DNA of 42,918 bases from Oscillospiraceae bacterium (GTDB lineage: Bacteria > Bacillota > Clostridia > Oscillospirales > Oscillospiraceae). Within the stretch, counting starts at the first letter, position 1. Every line of letters starts with the position of its first letter. Positions 1 to 9,027 of the stretch are shown here, one piece after another. The stretch is taken from positions 1 to 42,918 of the forward strand of contig WQSH01000009.1 in the NCBI GenBank assembly GCA_009787995.1. The letters are read 5' to 3'. The position numbers and the translations under genes were made by a program. The notes under the pieces were generated by a model that was given only the letters and a program-made list of their open reading frames with translations, made no database searches and had not been told where the DNA came from.

Positions 1-2
1 TA

Positions 3-1061
3 TACTCATTTGTTTTTACTGCATTGTTGCTTGTCACGTTGTCTATTACTCCCATATCGACCCGAGAAGGCTCAACCGCCGCCGCCCCCTATTTTGGCGG
101 CGGCAGCAGACATAGCGGGGACGATGGGCATGTTGCAGTGTGGCATTTTATGCAGGCGCTCAGCGATGGAGAGATGCTCGGAGGATTCGGGACGGTATGC
201 AATATTGACGCCGGGCTGTATGGGGCTTCTGTCTATATCAGCATGACGGACGTGCTCCCAGTAGGTCAGACGCTCGAAGTTGCGGCAATCATCGAAAATG
301 CGGCGGCAGGCCTGCAAAGCACAGTTGCATGGTACATTGACGGCGCCCCCATGCTGTATGCCTTGTTTACGACCGGAGAAGAGCTTCCCACCCTGTCGCA
401 CGATTTTGAGCTTAGTCGGCTGATGCCGGAGTATGCCAATGTTCGTATAGTGATTTTATACGAAACGAGGCAGGGCGAGCGGCAGGAAATCTATGCCCAA
501 GGCAAAGTCCAGTTGCAAAACTACAGCAGGCAGCATTGGATGGAGCTTGAGGCTCCGCGCGTCCTTAGCGAAGTGACTAGCCAATATGGCGGCGACTTTA
601 CGCTTGAGTGGGCGTTGGAGAACGATTTGGACGATTTTGACAAGGAAGTCTGGGTCAATGCACGAGGGTATTCAAGCCGCACAGACTATCTGTTGTGGGT
701 AAGTATCACATACCAGCGGCTCAATGTTTTCAAAGGATATCAAGGAAATTGGGAGCTTACCCAATCTTTTCTCGTGGCCACGGGTGCGCCGGGCAGGGGG
801 ACGAGAAGGGGAGTTACGACCATTCCATCAAGGACAAGGGCGGGCTGGGTCTGGTCGACACACTGGGTCAGGCCGGTTGTGAGGTTCTGGCCCGGAACCG
901 GATTTGCATTTCACTCCAGAATCCTATACCCTCGTTCCGACAATGTGCGCGACGCCACAATAGGCTTTCCCGCTAGCGCAGGCTGCGTCAGAATGTATTG
1001 CGAGGATATTTGGTATATTTACTACAACATACCGGATGGGACTACTGTTGTGATTCATTAA
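3..1061 (+). CDS. L,D-transpeptidase (YkuD-type) family protein, 5' end outside the window
   Basis: Frame is open to the window edge (YSFVFTALLLVTLS hydrophobic N-term). C-terminal YkuD-like pattern GFAFHS...SAGCVRM (His plus SxGCxR catalytic Cys). Confidence 0.75.
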   Translation, partial: YSFVFTALLLVTLSITPISTREGSTAAAPYFGGGSRHSGDDGHVAVWHFMQALSDGEMLGGFGTVCNIDAGLYGASVYISMTDVLPVGQTLEVAAIIENAAAGLQSTVAWYIDGAPMLYALFTTGEELPTLSHDFELSRLMPEYANVRIVILYETRQGERQEIYAQGKVQLQNYSRQHWMELEAPRVLSEVTSQYGGDFTLEWALENDLDDFDKEVWVNARGYSSRTDYLLWVSITYQRLNVFKGYQGNWELTQSFLVATGAPGRGTRRGVTTIPSRTRAGWVWSTHWVRPVVRFWPGTGFAFHSRILYPRSDNVRDATIGFPASAGCVRMYCEDIWYIYYNIPDGTTVVIH

Positions 1062-1073
1062 TGTTGGTAAAAA

Positions 1074-1110
1074 CAACCCACACCGCTGCTTTGCGGTGTG
1101 GGTTTAAGAC
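1074..1110. terminator. Intrinsic terminator hairpin between convergent genes
   Basis: CCCACACCGC-tgcttt-GCGGTGTGGG followed by TTT. Confidence 0.75.
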
Positions 1111-1128
1111 ATTTAAGCCATAAAGGGT

Positions 1129-2124
1129 TTACTTAAAATAAATCTTGCTCTGTTTTTGAATTTCGTCCACTACAACGTCGTCCACGCCTGGGAAGAGGCT
1201 GCCCTCGCCGCCCATCGTCATTGCGGGGATAAAGACTCCGCCTTCGTGATAATCCTTGCAGGCGCGGGCGACTTCTGTGCGAACCATTTCCTCTGTCCAG
1301 TTCGGCACGTCAATTACCGTCACGTCTATACCGCCCATCAGGACAAGCTTCCCATCGGTTTCTTTTTTAATTCTTTGAATGTCGTTCGTAGGCAGGACGC
1401 CCTGCCAGATGTCGAGCCCGATTTCGACCATGTCCTTGACTATTGGCTCGCAGAAGCTGTCGGAGTGGTGCATTGTGACGCAGCCTTTGCTCTTAATCAG
1501 GCTAAAGATTTCCCTCCAGGGCTCCTTATAGAACTCGCGCCACGTGCCCGGCGACATGAAGAGCGAAGTCTTGCTTCCCCAGTCGTCATGCGTCATGAAG
1601 ACGTCGGGCTTCAGCTCGTCTATCATGTATTCGATTTGCGAAAGCTTGAAGTTTTTCATTGCCTCAATGAGGTCGTGCATGGCGTCGGGCTCTTCAAGCA
1701 GGTTCATAAGCGTATCTTCAAAGCCCATGAGGAAGTGGCTCATCTCAAACAGGCCGTTGACATTCCAGACCATTACGAATTTGTCGTCAGCCCGCACTTT
1801 TTCGGCGTCGGCCTTAGCCTGCGTCCAGTCGAGCCCTCTGTCGCGCAGGTCGAAGAACTCAACGTAGTCGCGCCATTTAGTGACGTCCCTGACGACCTTG
1901 GTCTCGTCCGTAACTATCGGCATGGCACCAGGCTCGTCCTCGCCCCAATGAAGGGTGACGCCGAGAGGGTTTTTAACAGGCGGGCCGCCCGGGACAGCTG
2001 GGTTTTGATAATAGAAAACCGGATCCCAAACTTGGGGGAACGGCTTCCACTCGGGGACGAAAGCGTCAGGCTTGCCATCCTTGCCTTTCATGGTTTCGTA
2101 AAAGTTTTCCTTTAATGATAACAT
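1129..2124 (-). CDS. Uroporphyrinogen decarboxylase (URO-D)/corrinoid methyltransferase-like family protein
   Basis: ORF of about 331 aa from MLSLKENFYETMKG with AAGGAGG RBS; URO-D fold motifs (PDVFMTHDDWGSKTSLFMSPGTWREF, LVLMGGIDV). Confidence 0.75.
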   Translation of the reverse strand: MLSLKENFYETMKGKDGKPDAFVPEWKPFPQVWDPVFYYQNPAVPGGPPVKNPLGVTLHWGEDEPGAMPIVTDETKVVRDVTKWRDYVEFFDLRDRGLDWTQAKADAEKVRADDKFVMVWNVNGLFEMSHFLMGFEDTLMNLLEEPDAMHDLIEAMKNFKLSQIEYMIDELKPDVFMTHDDWGSKTSLFMSPGTWREFYKEPWREIFSLIKSKGCVTMHHSDSFCEPIVKDMVEIGLDIWQGVLPTNDIQRIKKETDGKLVLMGGIDVTVIDVPNWTEEMVRTEVARACKDYHEGGVFIPAMTMGGEGSLFPGVDDVVVDEIQKQSKIYFK

Positions 2125-2156
2125 ATTAAGCCTCCTTGTATTTTTCAAGTCACCCC

Positions 2157-2185
2157 ATCATACTACGCCCAACCCGACATGTCAA
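2157..2185 (-). promoter_or_regulatory. Predicted sigma-A promoter of the URO-D-like gene
   Basis: Minus strand: TTGACA-17 nt-TATGAT upstream of the 2124 start. Confidence 0.55.
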
Positions 2186-2240
2186 CAGCGAAGAGCCTTT
2201 GTGTATAATGTACAAATTTCAGGATTTGCTGATTATCCGC

Positions 2241-2270
2241 TTGACAGCATTTCGGATTCTGTGCTACAAT
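2241..2270 (+). promoter_or_regulatory. Predicted sigma-A promoter of the ABC importer operon
   Basis: TTGACA-18 nt-TACAAT immediately upstream of the TTAG-N6-CTAA boxes. Confidence 0.6.
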
Positions 2271-2278
2271 TCTCATCA

Positions 2279-2360
2279 AGTTAGCTTTGGCTAACTAAAT
2301 TTACCCAAGCGAGGTTAGTTGCGACTAATTTTTTTCGCAGCAAAGTTAGCTCAAGCTAAC
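2279..2360. promoter_or_regulatory. Cluster of three TTAG-N6-CTAA palindromic operators
   Basis: AGTTAGCTTTGGCTAACT (2279-2296), TTAGTTGCGACTAA (2315-2328), GTTAGCTCAAGCTAAC (2345-2360), between the -10 and the first gene. Confidence 0.75.
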
Positions 2361-2383
2361 CTGCAATAACCGTTTAGGAGTGA

Positions 2384-3373
2384 TTGAATTTGTTACGCAG
2401 GCAGTGGAAACGCATTACCATCATTGTGATGTTTGTTTTTTTGGCGCTACTGTCACTGGAAATCGGCCCTTTGAGCGATGTTAGCCTCAGCTCATTTATA
2501 TATGGGGATGAGGTTGCACGGCTTGTGTTCCTGCACAGCAGGGTGCCCCGCACTGCCGCCGTCATACTTTCGGCAGCGAGCCTTTCTGTTGCGGGGCTCC
2601 TGATGCAGTCTATCAGCCGCAATAAATTTATGTCGCCGACTACGGCGGGCACTACTGATGCCGCCGCTTTCGGGCTGCTCATTTCGTTTATTTTCCTCGG
2701 GCACAGGTCGGGGGTCGTGCAGGCTTCCTTTGCCTTTGCCTTTGCACTACTCGCCACCATGTTGTTCACCTCGGTAATAAATAAGCTCAAAATCCGCGAG
2801 GTTGTCTATATACCGCTGATTGGTATGATGTATGGCGGGCTTATCGGCGCAATTTCGGCTGCCGTAGCCTTTAGGTTCGAGGCTATGCAGGTTATGCAGG
2901 CGTTTAATTTGGGGAGCTTTGCCCGGCTGGGAAATTTCACCCTTGTTTATATTGTCCTTATCCCGCTGTTCTTTTCGGTGCTCTTTGCCACAAAGTTCAG
3001 CATAATCGGGCTGGGGCAGGATTTTGCGAAAAATTTGGGTGTCAACTACAACAGGGTTGTGTTTTTGGGCTTGATTATCGTTGCGCTTATTAGCGCCTCG
3101 ACCTTTGTCGCTGTCGGCCCGCTGCCGTTTATTGGCCTTATTATCCCGAACATGGCGACTTCGTTTTACGGCGACAACCTCAAGAAGTCAATTTTTGACC
3201 TGATGATATTCGGGGCCAACTTCGTCCTCCTGTGCGATATAGTGAGCCGCTTGGTGATTTTCCCATTCGAGATGAATGTCAGCGTCACCATCAGCGTCGT
3301 CGGCGGGATTGTCTTCATGATTTATCTTATAAGGGGGATGCACAGTGGAAAAAATCGCAAAGCTGCGGCATAA
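2384..3373 (+). CDS. FecCD-family ABC transporter permease (siderophore/iron-chelate import)
   Basis: Polytopic FecCD pattern (RVPRTAAVILSAASLSVAGLLMQSISRNKFMSPTTAG; GPLPFIGLIIPNM). TTG start behind TAGGAG. Confidence 0.88.
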   Translation: MNLLRRQWKRITIIVMFVFLALLSLEIGPLSDVSLSSFIYGDEVARLVFLHSRVPRTAAVILSAASLSVAGLLMQSISRNKFMSPTTAGTTDAAAFGLLISFIFLGHRSGVVQASFAFAFALLATMLFTSVINKLKIREVVYIPLIGMMYGGLIGAISAAVAFRFEAMQVMQAFNLGSFARLGNFTLVYIVLIPLFFSVLFATKFSIIGLGQDFAKNLGVNYNRVVFLGLIIVALISASTFVAVGPLPFIGLIIPNMATSFYGDNLKKSIFDLMIFGANFVLLCDIVSRLVIFPFEMNVSVTISVVGGIVFMIYLIRGMHSGKNRKAAA

Positions 3374-4415
3374 GTTCTTGGAGTTTGCGGGGCAGTCAGG
3401 TTACGCCCCTACCATAAAGCATTCAGGGAGCGGCAAGCGTGCGGTAGTCGTTATAATTATCCTTCTCGTGCTGATTGCGGCGGCGTCCGCCTTGTACATC
3501 TATTCTCGCACATATGCCAAGGCGTTCCGGCTCGGGGTGCCTATGACGCCGCAGGCTTTTGACAGCATATTGTCCCGCACGATACCGCATCTATACGGCA
3601 TGGGAGCCGCAGCGGTCGTCCTTGCTGTCGTGAGCCTTTCGTTTCAGACGATTACGCAGAGCAGGGTGCTGACCCCGTCGATGATTGGTTTCGATTCGGT
3701 TTTTGTAGGGACTCAGACAGTACTTGTGTTCTTCTTTGGCGCACAGCATTTCCTGTTTGCCGACCCTTTCATCAACTACCTCATAACAGCAGGCATCATG
3801 GTCGTGGTTTCTATGCTGATGTTCGGAGCCATTTTGCGCAACCACAGGAACAACATAGTGTTCCTTCTCATGTTTGGTTTGGTTCTGTCCGGGATTGTCG
3901 GGAGCGGGACTAGCTACTTGCAGATTATCATGAACGAGAGCGATTTCTTCCAGGTTGCGGCGGCCACTGCTGTAAATGTAAATAACATGAACGTCGGCAT
4001 CATCAACCTCGCCCTTCCGATAATGGCAGCCGTCGTGGCGCTGACATTGTGGCGGCACAGGCGTTATAACGTGATGACGCTGGGGCCGCAGCAGGCAAAG
4101 GGCTTGGGCGTTGCATATGAAAAGGAGCTAAAGTGGAACCTAATACTGATTGCTGTCGGCATGAGCGTCGCGACAGCCATGATTGGCTCGCTGACCTTCC
4201 TGGGGCTGCTTGCCGTAAATGCTGCGCGCGAGGTACTGAAAACGTACAAGCACCTGCCGCTCTTCATCGGTTCGGCGCTAATGGCGGCTTTAACCTTGAT
4301 ACTTGGGCAGAGCGTGATGGAGCTTCTGCAAGGGGCGATTCCGGTCACGGCGATTATTAACTTGGTGGGCTGCTCATATATTTTCTTTCTGATACTAAAG
4401 GAGAACCGGATATGA
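3345..4415 (+). CDS. Second FecCD-family ABC transporter permease
   Basis: SLSFQTITQSRVLTPSMIGFDSVFVG and GSLTFLGLLAVNAAREVL motifs; overlaps the preceding gene. Confidence 0.87.
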   Translation: MEKIAKLRHKFLEFAGQSGYAPTIKHSGSGKRAVVVIIILLVLIAAASALYIYSRTYAKAFRLGVPMTPQAFDSILSRTIPHLYGMGAAAVVLAVVSLSFQTITQSRVLTPSMIGFDSVFVGTQTVLVFFFGAQHFLFADPFINYLITAGIMVVVSMLMFGAILRNHRNNIVFLLMFGLVLSGIVGSGTSYLQIIMNESDFFQVAAATAVNVNNMNVGIINLALPIMAAVVALTLWRHRRYNVMTLGPQQAKGLGVAYEKELKWNLILIAVGMSVATAMIGSLTFLGLLAVNAAREVLKTYKHLPLFIGSALMAALTLILGQSVMELLQGAIPVTAIINLVGCSYIFFLILKENRI

Positions 4416-5179
4416 TTGAAGTAAGAAGCGTAAGCCAGTCATACAGCCGCGACAAGGAGATACTGAAGGAAGTGGACCTTGTCGTAAGGGAGAGGGAGAT
4501 AACTGCGCTCGTTGGGGCGAATGGGGCAGGGAAGTCAACGCTCCTTGGGGTTATGACGAACCTTCTGCCCGCAAAAAAGGGCGTTGTGATGCTAGATGGT
4601 GTGGATATACGCAAAATCAAAACAAATGAAGTCGCAAAAAAAATTGCTTTCCTGAAGCAAACGCAGCAACTCAGCATACGGATAACTGTCAAGGACCTCG
4701 TAGAGTTCGGTAGATTCCCGCATTGCGGCGGCAGGCTCAGGGACGAGGACAGGGAAAAGGTTGAAGAAGCTATTTACTATATGAAGCTCGAAGACCTGCA
4801 GGAGAGTTATTTGGACGAGATTTCCGGAGGGCAGAGGCAGCGGGCATTCATAGCCATGATTTTGGCTCAGGACACGCCATATATTTTCCTTGACGAGCCG
4901 CTAAACAATCTGGACATCAAGTATTCGGTCGAAATGATGAAGATTGTCACAAAATTGGTCGAAGACCTCGGCAAAACTATTGTCGTGGTTCTGCATGACA
5001 TAAATTTTGCAGCAGCCTATGCGAGCCACATAGTAGCGATGAAGGATGGTCAGGTAATAAAAGAGGGAAGCCCGAAGGAGGTGATTACGCCGAGTGTATT
5101 AAACCCCGTGTTTGACCACGATTTCCACATAGTTGACCACGATGGCAGAAGCGTCTGCCTTTATTATGACCATGAGTAG
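4412..5179 (+). CDS. ABC transporter ATP-binding protein (FepC/YclP-like)
   Basis: Walker A GANGAGKST, signature ISGGQRQR, Walker B IFLDEPLNNLD. Confidence 0.92.
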   Translation: MIEVRSVSQSYSRDKEILKEVDLVVREREITALVGANGAGKSTLLGVMTNLLPAKKGVVMLDGVDIRKIKTNEVAKKIAFLKQTQQLSIRITVKDLVEFGRFPHCGGRLRDEDREKVEEAIYYMKLEDLQESYLDEISGGQRQRAFIAMILAQDTPYIFLDEPLNNLDIKYSVEMMKIVTKLVEDLGKTIVVVLHDINFAAAYASHIVAMKDGQVIKEGSPKEVITPSVLNPVFDHDFHIVDHDGRSVCLYYDHE

Positions 5180-5212
5180 AAAAATAAAAGTAAAACAAAA
5201 GGAGAAAGAAAA

Positions 5213-6364
5213 ATGAAAAAAGCGATTTTAACTCTAGCATTAGCAGCGATGATGATTTTAGCCCTCGCAGCGTGTGGAGGCACGCAGCCGGTAGTTGTGA
5301 GTCCCGGATCGCCGCCCGCAGCCGGCCAGCCGGCAGAGACGGGTGCACAGCCCACTGCGGCCTACGATGAAGAAGAGTACGAAGAGGAATATGTCCCAGA
5401 AGGGCCTGTTTATGTGACAATTACTGACTTTAACGACAATGTCGTTCAAGTAAGGCAAAACCCGACCACCGTGGCAATTTATGACCAAGGCATCCTGGAC
5501 ATGCTCTATTCAGTGGGATTTGAAAGGACGGGCATAGAGAGGCTTATTGTCCCTTCTCCCGACACCATGCCAGACGTTCTAAGCTGGTTTAGGGACGATG
5601 GTGGGGAAGTCACAATCGTCAACGGCGGCACGCTCTTTTACGTGGACTGGGACGTGCTTGACCTTATGGTGCCGGAACTTGTCATACTCGGTGCCCGCTC
5701 GTTTGGCATGAACGCCGCCGGCGACCGCTTGGCCGCTGAGGATGTCGACCAGTTCAGGGCTGATACGGAAGCGAGATACTCCGAGACTTCTTTTATAAGG
5801 CTGACGATTAATGCGCGCAATTCGGACTTGCTCAATGACATGAGGAACAATGCATATGCGCTTGCCCAGATTTTCCCTGCAATCGGCGACGACCTCATGG
5901 AGGAAATCGCAAGCATCGAAAGAGAGATGGCGGCGATAGCCGAGGCGACGTCAAACAGCGGCCTTAGCACCGTATTCGTTATGATGACCACCCCGACGAC
6001 ATTCTCAGTGTTTTTGGAAAACAGCCGTTTTGACATGATGTATGAGGAGTTCGGCTTCATCCCGCTGGAAATGGATTTGGAACTATGGACTGACCAGCAC
6101 GGATTTGATGCACAGTCTGAGTTTCTGCTTGAGCAAAACCCTGATGTAATCTTCCTGCTAGACAGGACTGAGCCCGCCACGGGGCTGGGCGCAGCTACCG
6201 AGAATTTCATGAACGACCCAATAATCGCAAGAACAAGCGCCGCAGTTAATGGGCATATCTACAGCGGCCTTCCGATGGCAGAGTGGTATACCGTCGTTGG
6301 CGGCATCCAGTCGGCGTGGCGGATGATAGAGGACGTAAACCGTTTTGTCAGCAGCATTAGCTAG
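5213..6364 (+). CDS. Siderophore/iron-chelate substrate-binding lipoprotein (YclQ/CeuE-like)
   Basis: Lipobox ILALAACGG; VAIYDQGILDMLYSVGFE...PELVILGARS periplasmic-binding fold; last gene of the importer operon. Confidence 0.85.
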   Translation: MKKAILTLALAAMMILALAACGGTQPVVVSPGSPPAAGQPAETGAQPTAAYDEEEYEEEYVPEGPVYVTITDFNDNVVQVRQNPTTVAIYDQGILDMLYSVGFERTGIERLIVPSPDTMPDVLSWFRDDGGEVTIVNGGTLFYVDWDVLDLMVPELVILGARSFGMNAAGDRLAAEDVDQFRADTEARYSETSFIRLTINARNSDLLNDMRNNAYALAQIFPAIGDDLMEEIASIEREMAAIAEATSNSGLSTVFVMMTTPTTFSVFLENSRFDMMYEEFGFIPLEMDLELWTDQHGFDAQSEFLLEQNPDVIFLLDRTEPATGLGAATENFMNDPIIARTSAAVNGHIYSGLPMAEWYTVVGGIQSAWRMIEDVNRFVSSIS

Positions 6365-6416
6365 CCTCCGCTAGCTGGCGCTCAAGAGTAAGCTGCATAG
6401 TAACTCCCAAAACGCA

Positions 6417-6451
6417 CAACCCGGAAGCCTGCATTGATGGCTTCCGGGTTG
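6417..6451. terminator. Intrinsic terminator hairpin
   Basis: CAACCCGGAAGCC-tgcattgat-GGCTTCCGGGTTG downstream of the SBP gene. Confidence 0.7.
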
Positions 6452-6478
6452 CTGATTTCTCAATTATTTGAGAGCCTT

Positions 6479-7432
6479 TTAAAACTCTGCGCTCCTTAAA
6501 AATTTTCGCACACCGTCGACATTAAACCCTCTGCCTGTCTCAGTTGCTGACGCCGTATCTCGCGGACTTACGCCGTATTCGGCGTACAATTGATTCACAC
6601 CTGCTAAGAGTGGCATCTTCATTGGCTCGTGCACACACATCGACTTGCTCGGGTTTGTGACGAGCCTCGTAACTGCCGCAATTTTCGTAAGCTCCAATTC
6701 AGACAACGATTCTGTCCCCTCAAACGCAGTTCCTTTCACACCCACTCGCCCCATGATCGCCATGATGTTTACGCCGTATTCCCTAGCTCGTATCATCTCA
6801 CGTGCGATTTCATCATACGTGTGTTCGCGCCCGATAGGCTCGACGCAATAGTACAACTCAAGTCCTGCGGATTTTATTGCGTCAAGCGTTTTGAGCCTTG
6901 TCGATTGGGGTATATCCGTATCCTCACCCTCGCGCAGGCGCAGTACATGGTACGCACCGGAAAACCCTGCGGACTTTAACCTCGCAGCATATACTTCATC
7001 AAAATCGCCGATATTTGCGACAAACTGCACACTTGGCGGCACACATTCTCTGACGTCTTTGCCAATCCGTAGGAATTCCTCTTTGTCAAAGTCGTCGGTC
7101 GTCATCAAAAACAGTGCGTCAATCCCTTGTGCCACAACATCATGCGCTTCGGCAGCGACTTGTTCGGCACTCTTCGCAAATTGCGCGTCAACCACAAAAC
7201 TGTCCTGCGCAAGCGAACAGAATTTGCAATTGCGCTCACATGGAGCAGCGTTTATACCGATTTGCGCAAAAACGTAACCTTCCTTGCGGTATTGCTCGCG
7301 CGATAAGGCGTTTGCCTTTGATATCAGCGTATAAAACTCTGCGGATGTGTTGCTGATATTCAGCAACTCGACTGCGTCTTCCTGTGACAGTTCCGCACCG
7401 TCACTGGCTTTTTCCCAGATTTTTTCAAGCAT
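6479..7432 (-). CDS. Radical SAM protein, BioB/HydE-like
   Basis: CX3CX2C motif CERNCKFC; FVANIGDFDEVYAARLKSAGFSGAYHVLRLREGEDT; TIM-barrel-like BioB layout. Confidence 0.8.
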   Translation of the reverse strand: MLEKIWEKASDGAELSQEDAVELLNISNTSAEFYTLISKANALSREQYRKEGYVFAQIGINAAPCERNCKFCSLAQDSFVVDAQFAKSAEQVAAEAHDVVAQGIDALFLMTTDDFDKEEFLRIGKDVRECVPPSVQFVANIGDFDEVYAARLKSAGFSGAYHVLRLREGEDTDIPQSTRLKTLDAIKSAGLELYYCVEPIGREHTYDEIAREMIRAREYGVNIMAIMGRVGVKGTAFEGTESLSELELTKIAAVTRLVTNPSKSMCVHEPMKMPLLAGVNQLYAEYGVSPRDTASATETGRGFNVDGVRKFLRSAEF

Positions 7433-7499
7433 TTTTCGATATCTCCCAACAGTTTAATTTTTGACCGCAATCGTGCATTCAAGCCGTGATTACAAACAA

Positions 7500-8705
7500 C
7501 TATTTGCGGCTATCTGTTTTTGAAAACCTTTCATCTTTCAAAAATAAAATTAAAATCAGTGCTGCAATCAGCGACACAGCGAATCCAAAAGCAAATGGCG
7601 CAGCGGCACTGAATGCATCCCACAAAACCCCTGCCAAAACATTGGCAGGCAGCAATGCGACTCCGGCGACCGCAGATTTCAGTCCCAGCATGGTACCTTT
7701 TAGCTCAGAAGGTGCAATCTCAGCTACAAAAGCGCGTTCTGCTCCAGAAATCATGGCTGTGTGCGCGCCAAACAGCAAAAACATCCCGATTAAAAACGGT
7801 TGGCTTGCGGCAAATGCAAATCCTAAATATACAGCCGAAAACATAATATATCCCGATACCAGCAGTGTTTTTCTGCCGACTCTATCGCTCAGTTTGCCTA
7901 ACGGCAACGCCAACATCGAAGCCGACGCCGTAAATGCGAAAAACAGAAGAATCACCGAGGCATCATCAAATCCTATGGATTGCGCCCTCAAAAGTAAAAA
8001 AACATTTGAGGAGTTTCCAAGGCTAAACAGCAGCACGACAAGCAGATACAACTTCAATCGCCGATCTGTTTTTTTAAAACTTGCGAAGAAAGGAAAGCGC
8101 TTTTTTGATTGCAATGGCTGGTCAGTTTTCCGTTCTTTTACAAAAATGAACATGCACAGCCCCATGATGGCGGGGATAGAAGATATGAGGAAAATGCGCC
8201 TAAAATCCTCTACGCCGCCAATAAGCAAAAAGTACACTATCAAAATCCCAAGGGCGGATCCGGCTTTGTCCAACATCTTTTGCAAGCCAAAAGATGTTCC
8301 CAGTGATTTGCTCCCTGCGCTTTCAGCAATGAGCATATCTCTCGGGGTTGTTCTGATGCCTTTGCCGAAGCGGTCAACCACTTTGGCAAGCAGCACACTA
8401 ACCCATGACCCGGCGGCAACCAATAAGATTTTGTAAAGCACCCCCGTCGAATAGCCGGCAAAAGCTAAGGCTTTCTTTTTTTGAAACCTATCCGATATGA
8501 GGCCGCTGAAAACTTTTAGAAGGTCCGCCAAACTTTCGACAACACCTTCTATAACACCAATCAATGCAGGAGTTACACCAAACACCGCAGTCAAATAGAG
8601 CGGCACAAGAGGATATACCATTTTTGTGCTTAAGTCAGTAAAAAAACTAACTAATCCGAGATATAGGACATTTTTGTTTTTCATTCCATTAGCGTTTGTG
8701 CTCAA
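7500..8705 (-). CDS. MFS transporter
   Basis: About 400 aa, 12-TM-like; RFGKGIRTTPRDMLIAES, GKLSDRVGRKTLLVSGYI MFS loop motifs. Confidence 0.85.
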   Translation of the reverse strand: MSTNANGMKNKNVLYLGLVSFFTDLSTKMVYPLVPLYLTAVFGVTPALIGVIEGVVESLADLLKVFSGLISDRFQKKKALAFAGYSTGVLYKILLVAAGSWVSVLLAKVVDRFGKGIRTTPRDMLIAESAGSKSLGTSFGLQKMLDKAGSALGILIVYFLLIGGVEDFRRIFLISSIPAIMGLCMFIFVKERKTDQPLQSKKRFPFFASFKKTDRRLKLYLLVVLLFSLGNSSNVFLLLRAQSIGFDDASVILLFFAFTASASMLALPLGKLSDRVGRKTLLVSGYIMFSAVYLGFAFAASQPFLIGMFLLFGAHTAMISGAERAFVAEIAPSELKGTMLGLKSAVAGVALLPANVLAGVLWDAFSAAAPFAFGFAVSLIAALILILFLKDERFSKTDSRK

Positions 8706-8747
8706 AAATAATCACCCTCGCCAGATAAAACAGTAGTCACAGTTACT

Positions 8748-8896
8748 TTCAGTGCCAGCCAAGAAAACCTAGTAGTAGGCATTGAGAAGCCTGTACGCTC
8801 ATCGCAGAGAGGGAATTCCGGCTACTGTGTCCGGAACTGACCGAACGTAGAGGAGTGTGCAGGCTTCTCAATGCCGGATTGATAGCAGGCACTGAA
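8748..8896. repeat. MITE-like interspersed repeat, copy 1 (nested inverted repeats)
   Basis: Outer TTCAGTGCC/GGCACTGAA, inner GGCATTGAGAAGCCTG (8778-8793)/CAGGCTTCTCAATGCC (8860-8875). Near-identical inverted copy at 35869-35999. Confidence 0.8.
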
Positions 8897-9027
8897 TAGT
8901 CATCCACGTCACACAGTCTGTCTTTCAATATCTGCCTCTGCCGCAGTCCAGTGTATCATAAATCATTACGGACTTACAGAGCTATTTTAAGAGTGCCTCC
9001 GAAAACCCGCTTCCCGCTTGAACGAGC

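Noticed and set aside
1156-2115. 319-aa plus-strand ORF opposite the URO-D-like gene
   Set aside because: Antisense shadow of a well-supported gene; no domain-like sequence.
5638-6210. 190-aa minus-strand ORF inside the SBP gene
   Set aside because: Antisense of a clear lipoprotein SBP; Ser-rich shadow composition.
7486-8436. 316-aa plus-strand ORF opposite the MFS gene
   Set aside because: Shadow ORF (Ser/Asn/Lys-rich, no motifs); the MFS reading frame is clearly coding.
8748-8896. CRISPR repeat or riboswitch
   Set aside because: Single element with nested inverted repeats, no repeat-spacer array; no recognised riboswitch core.
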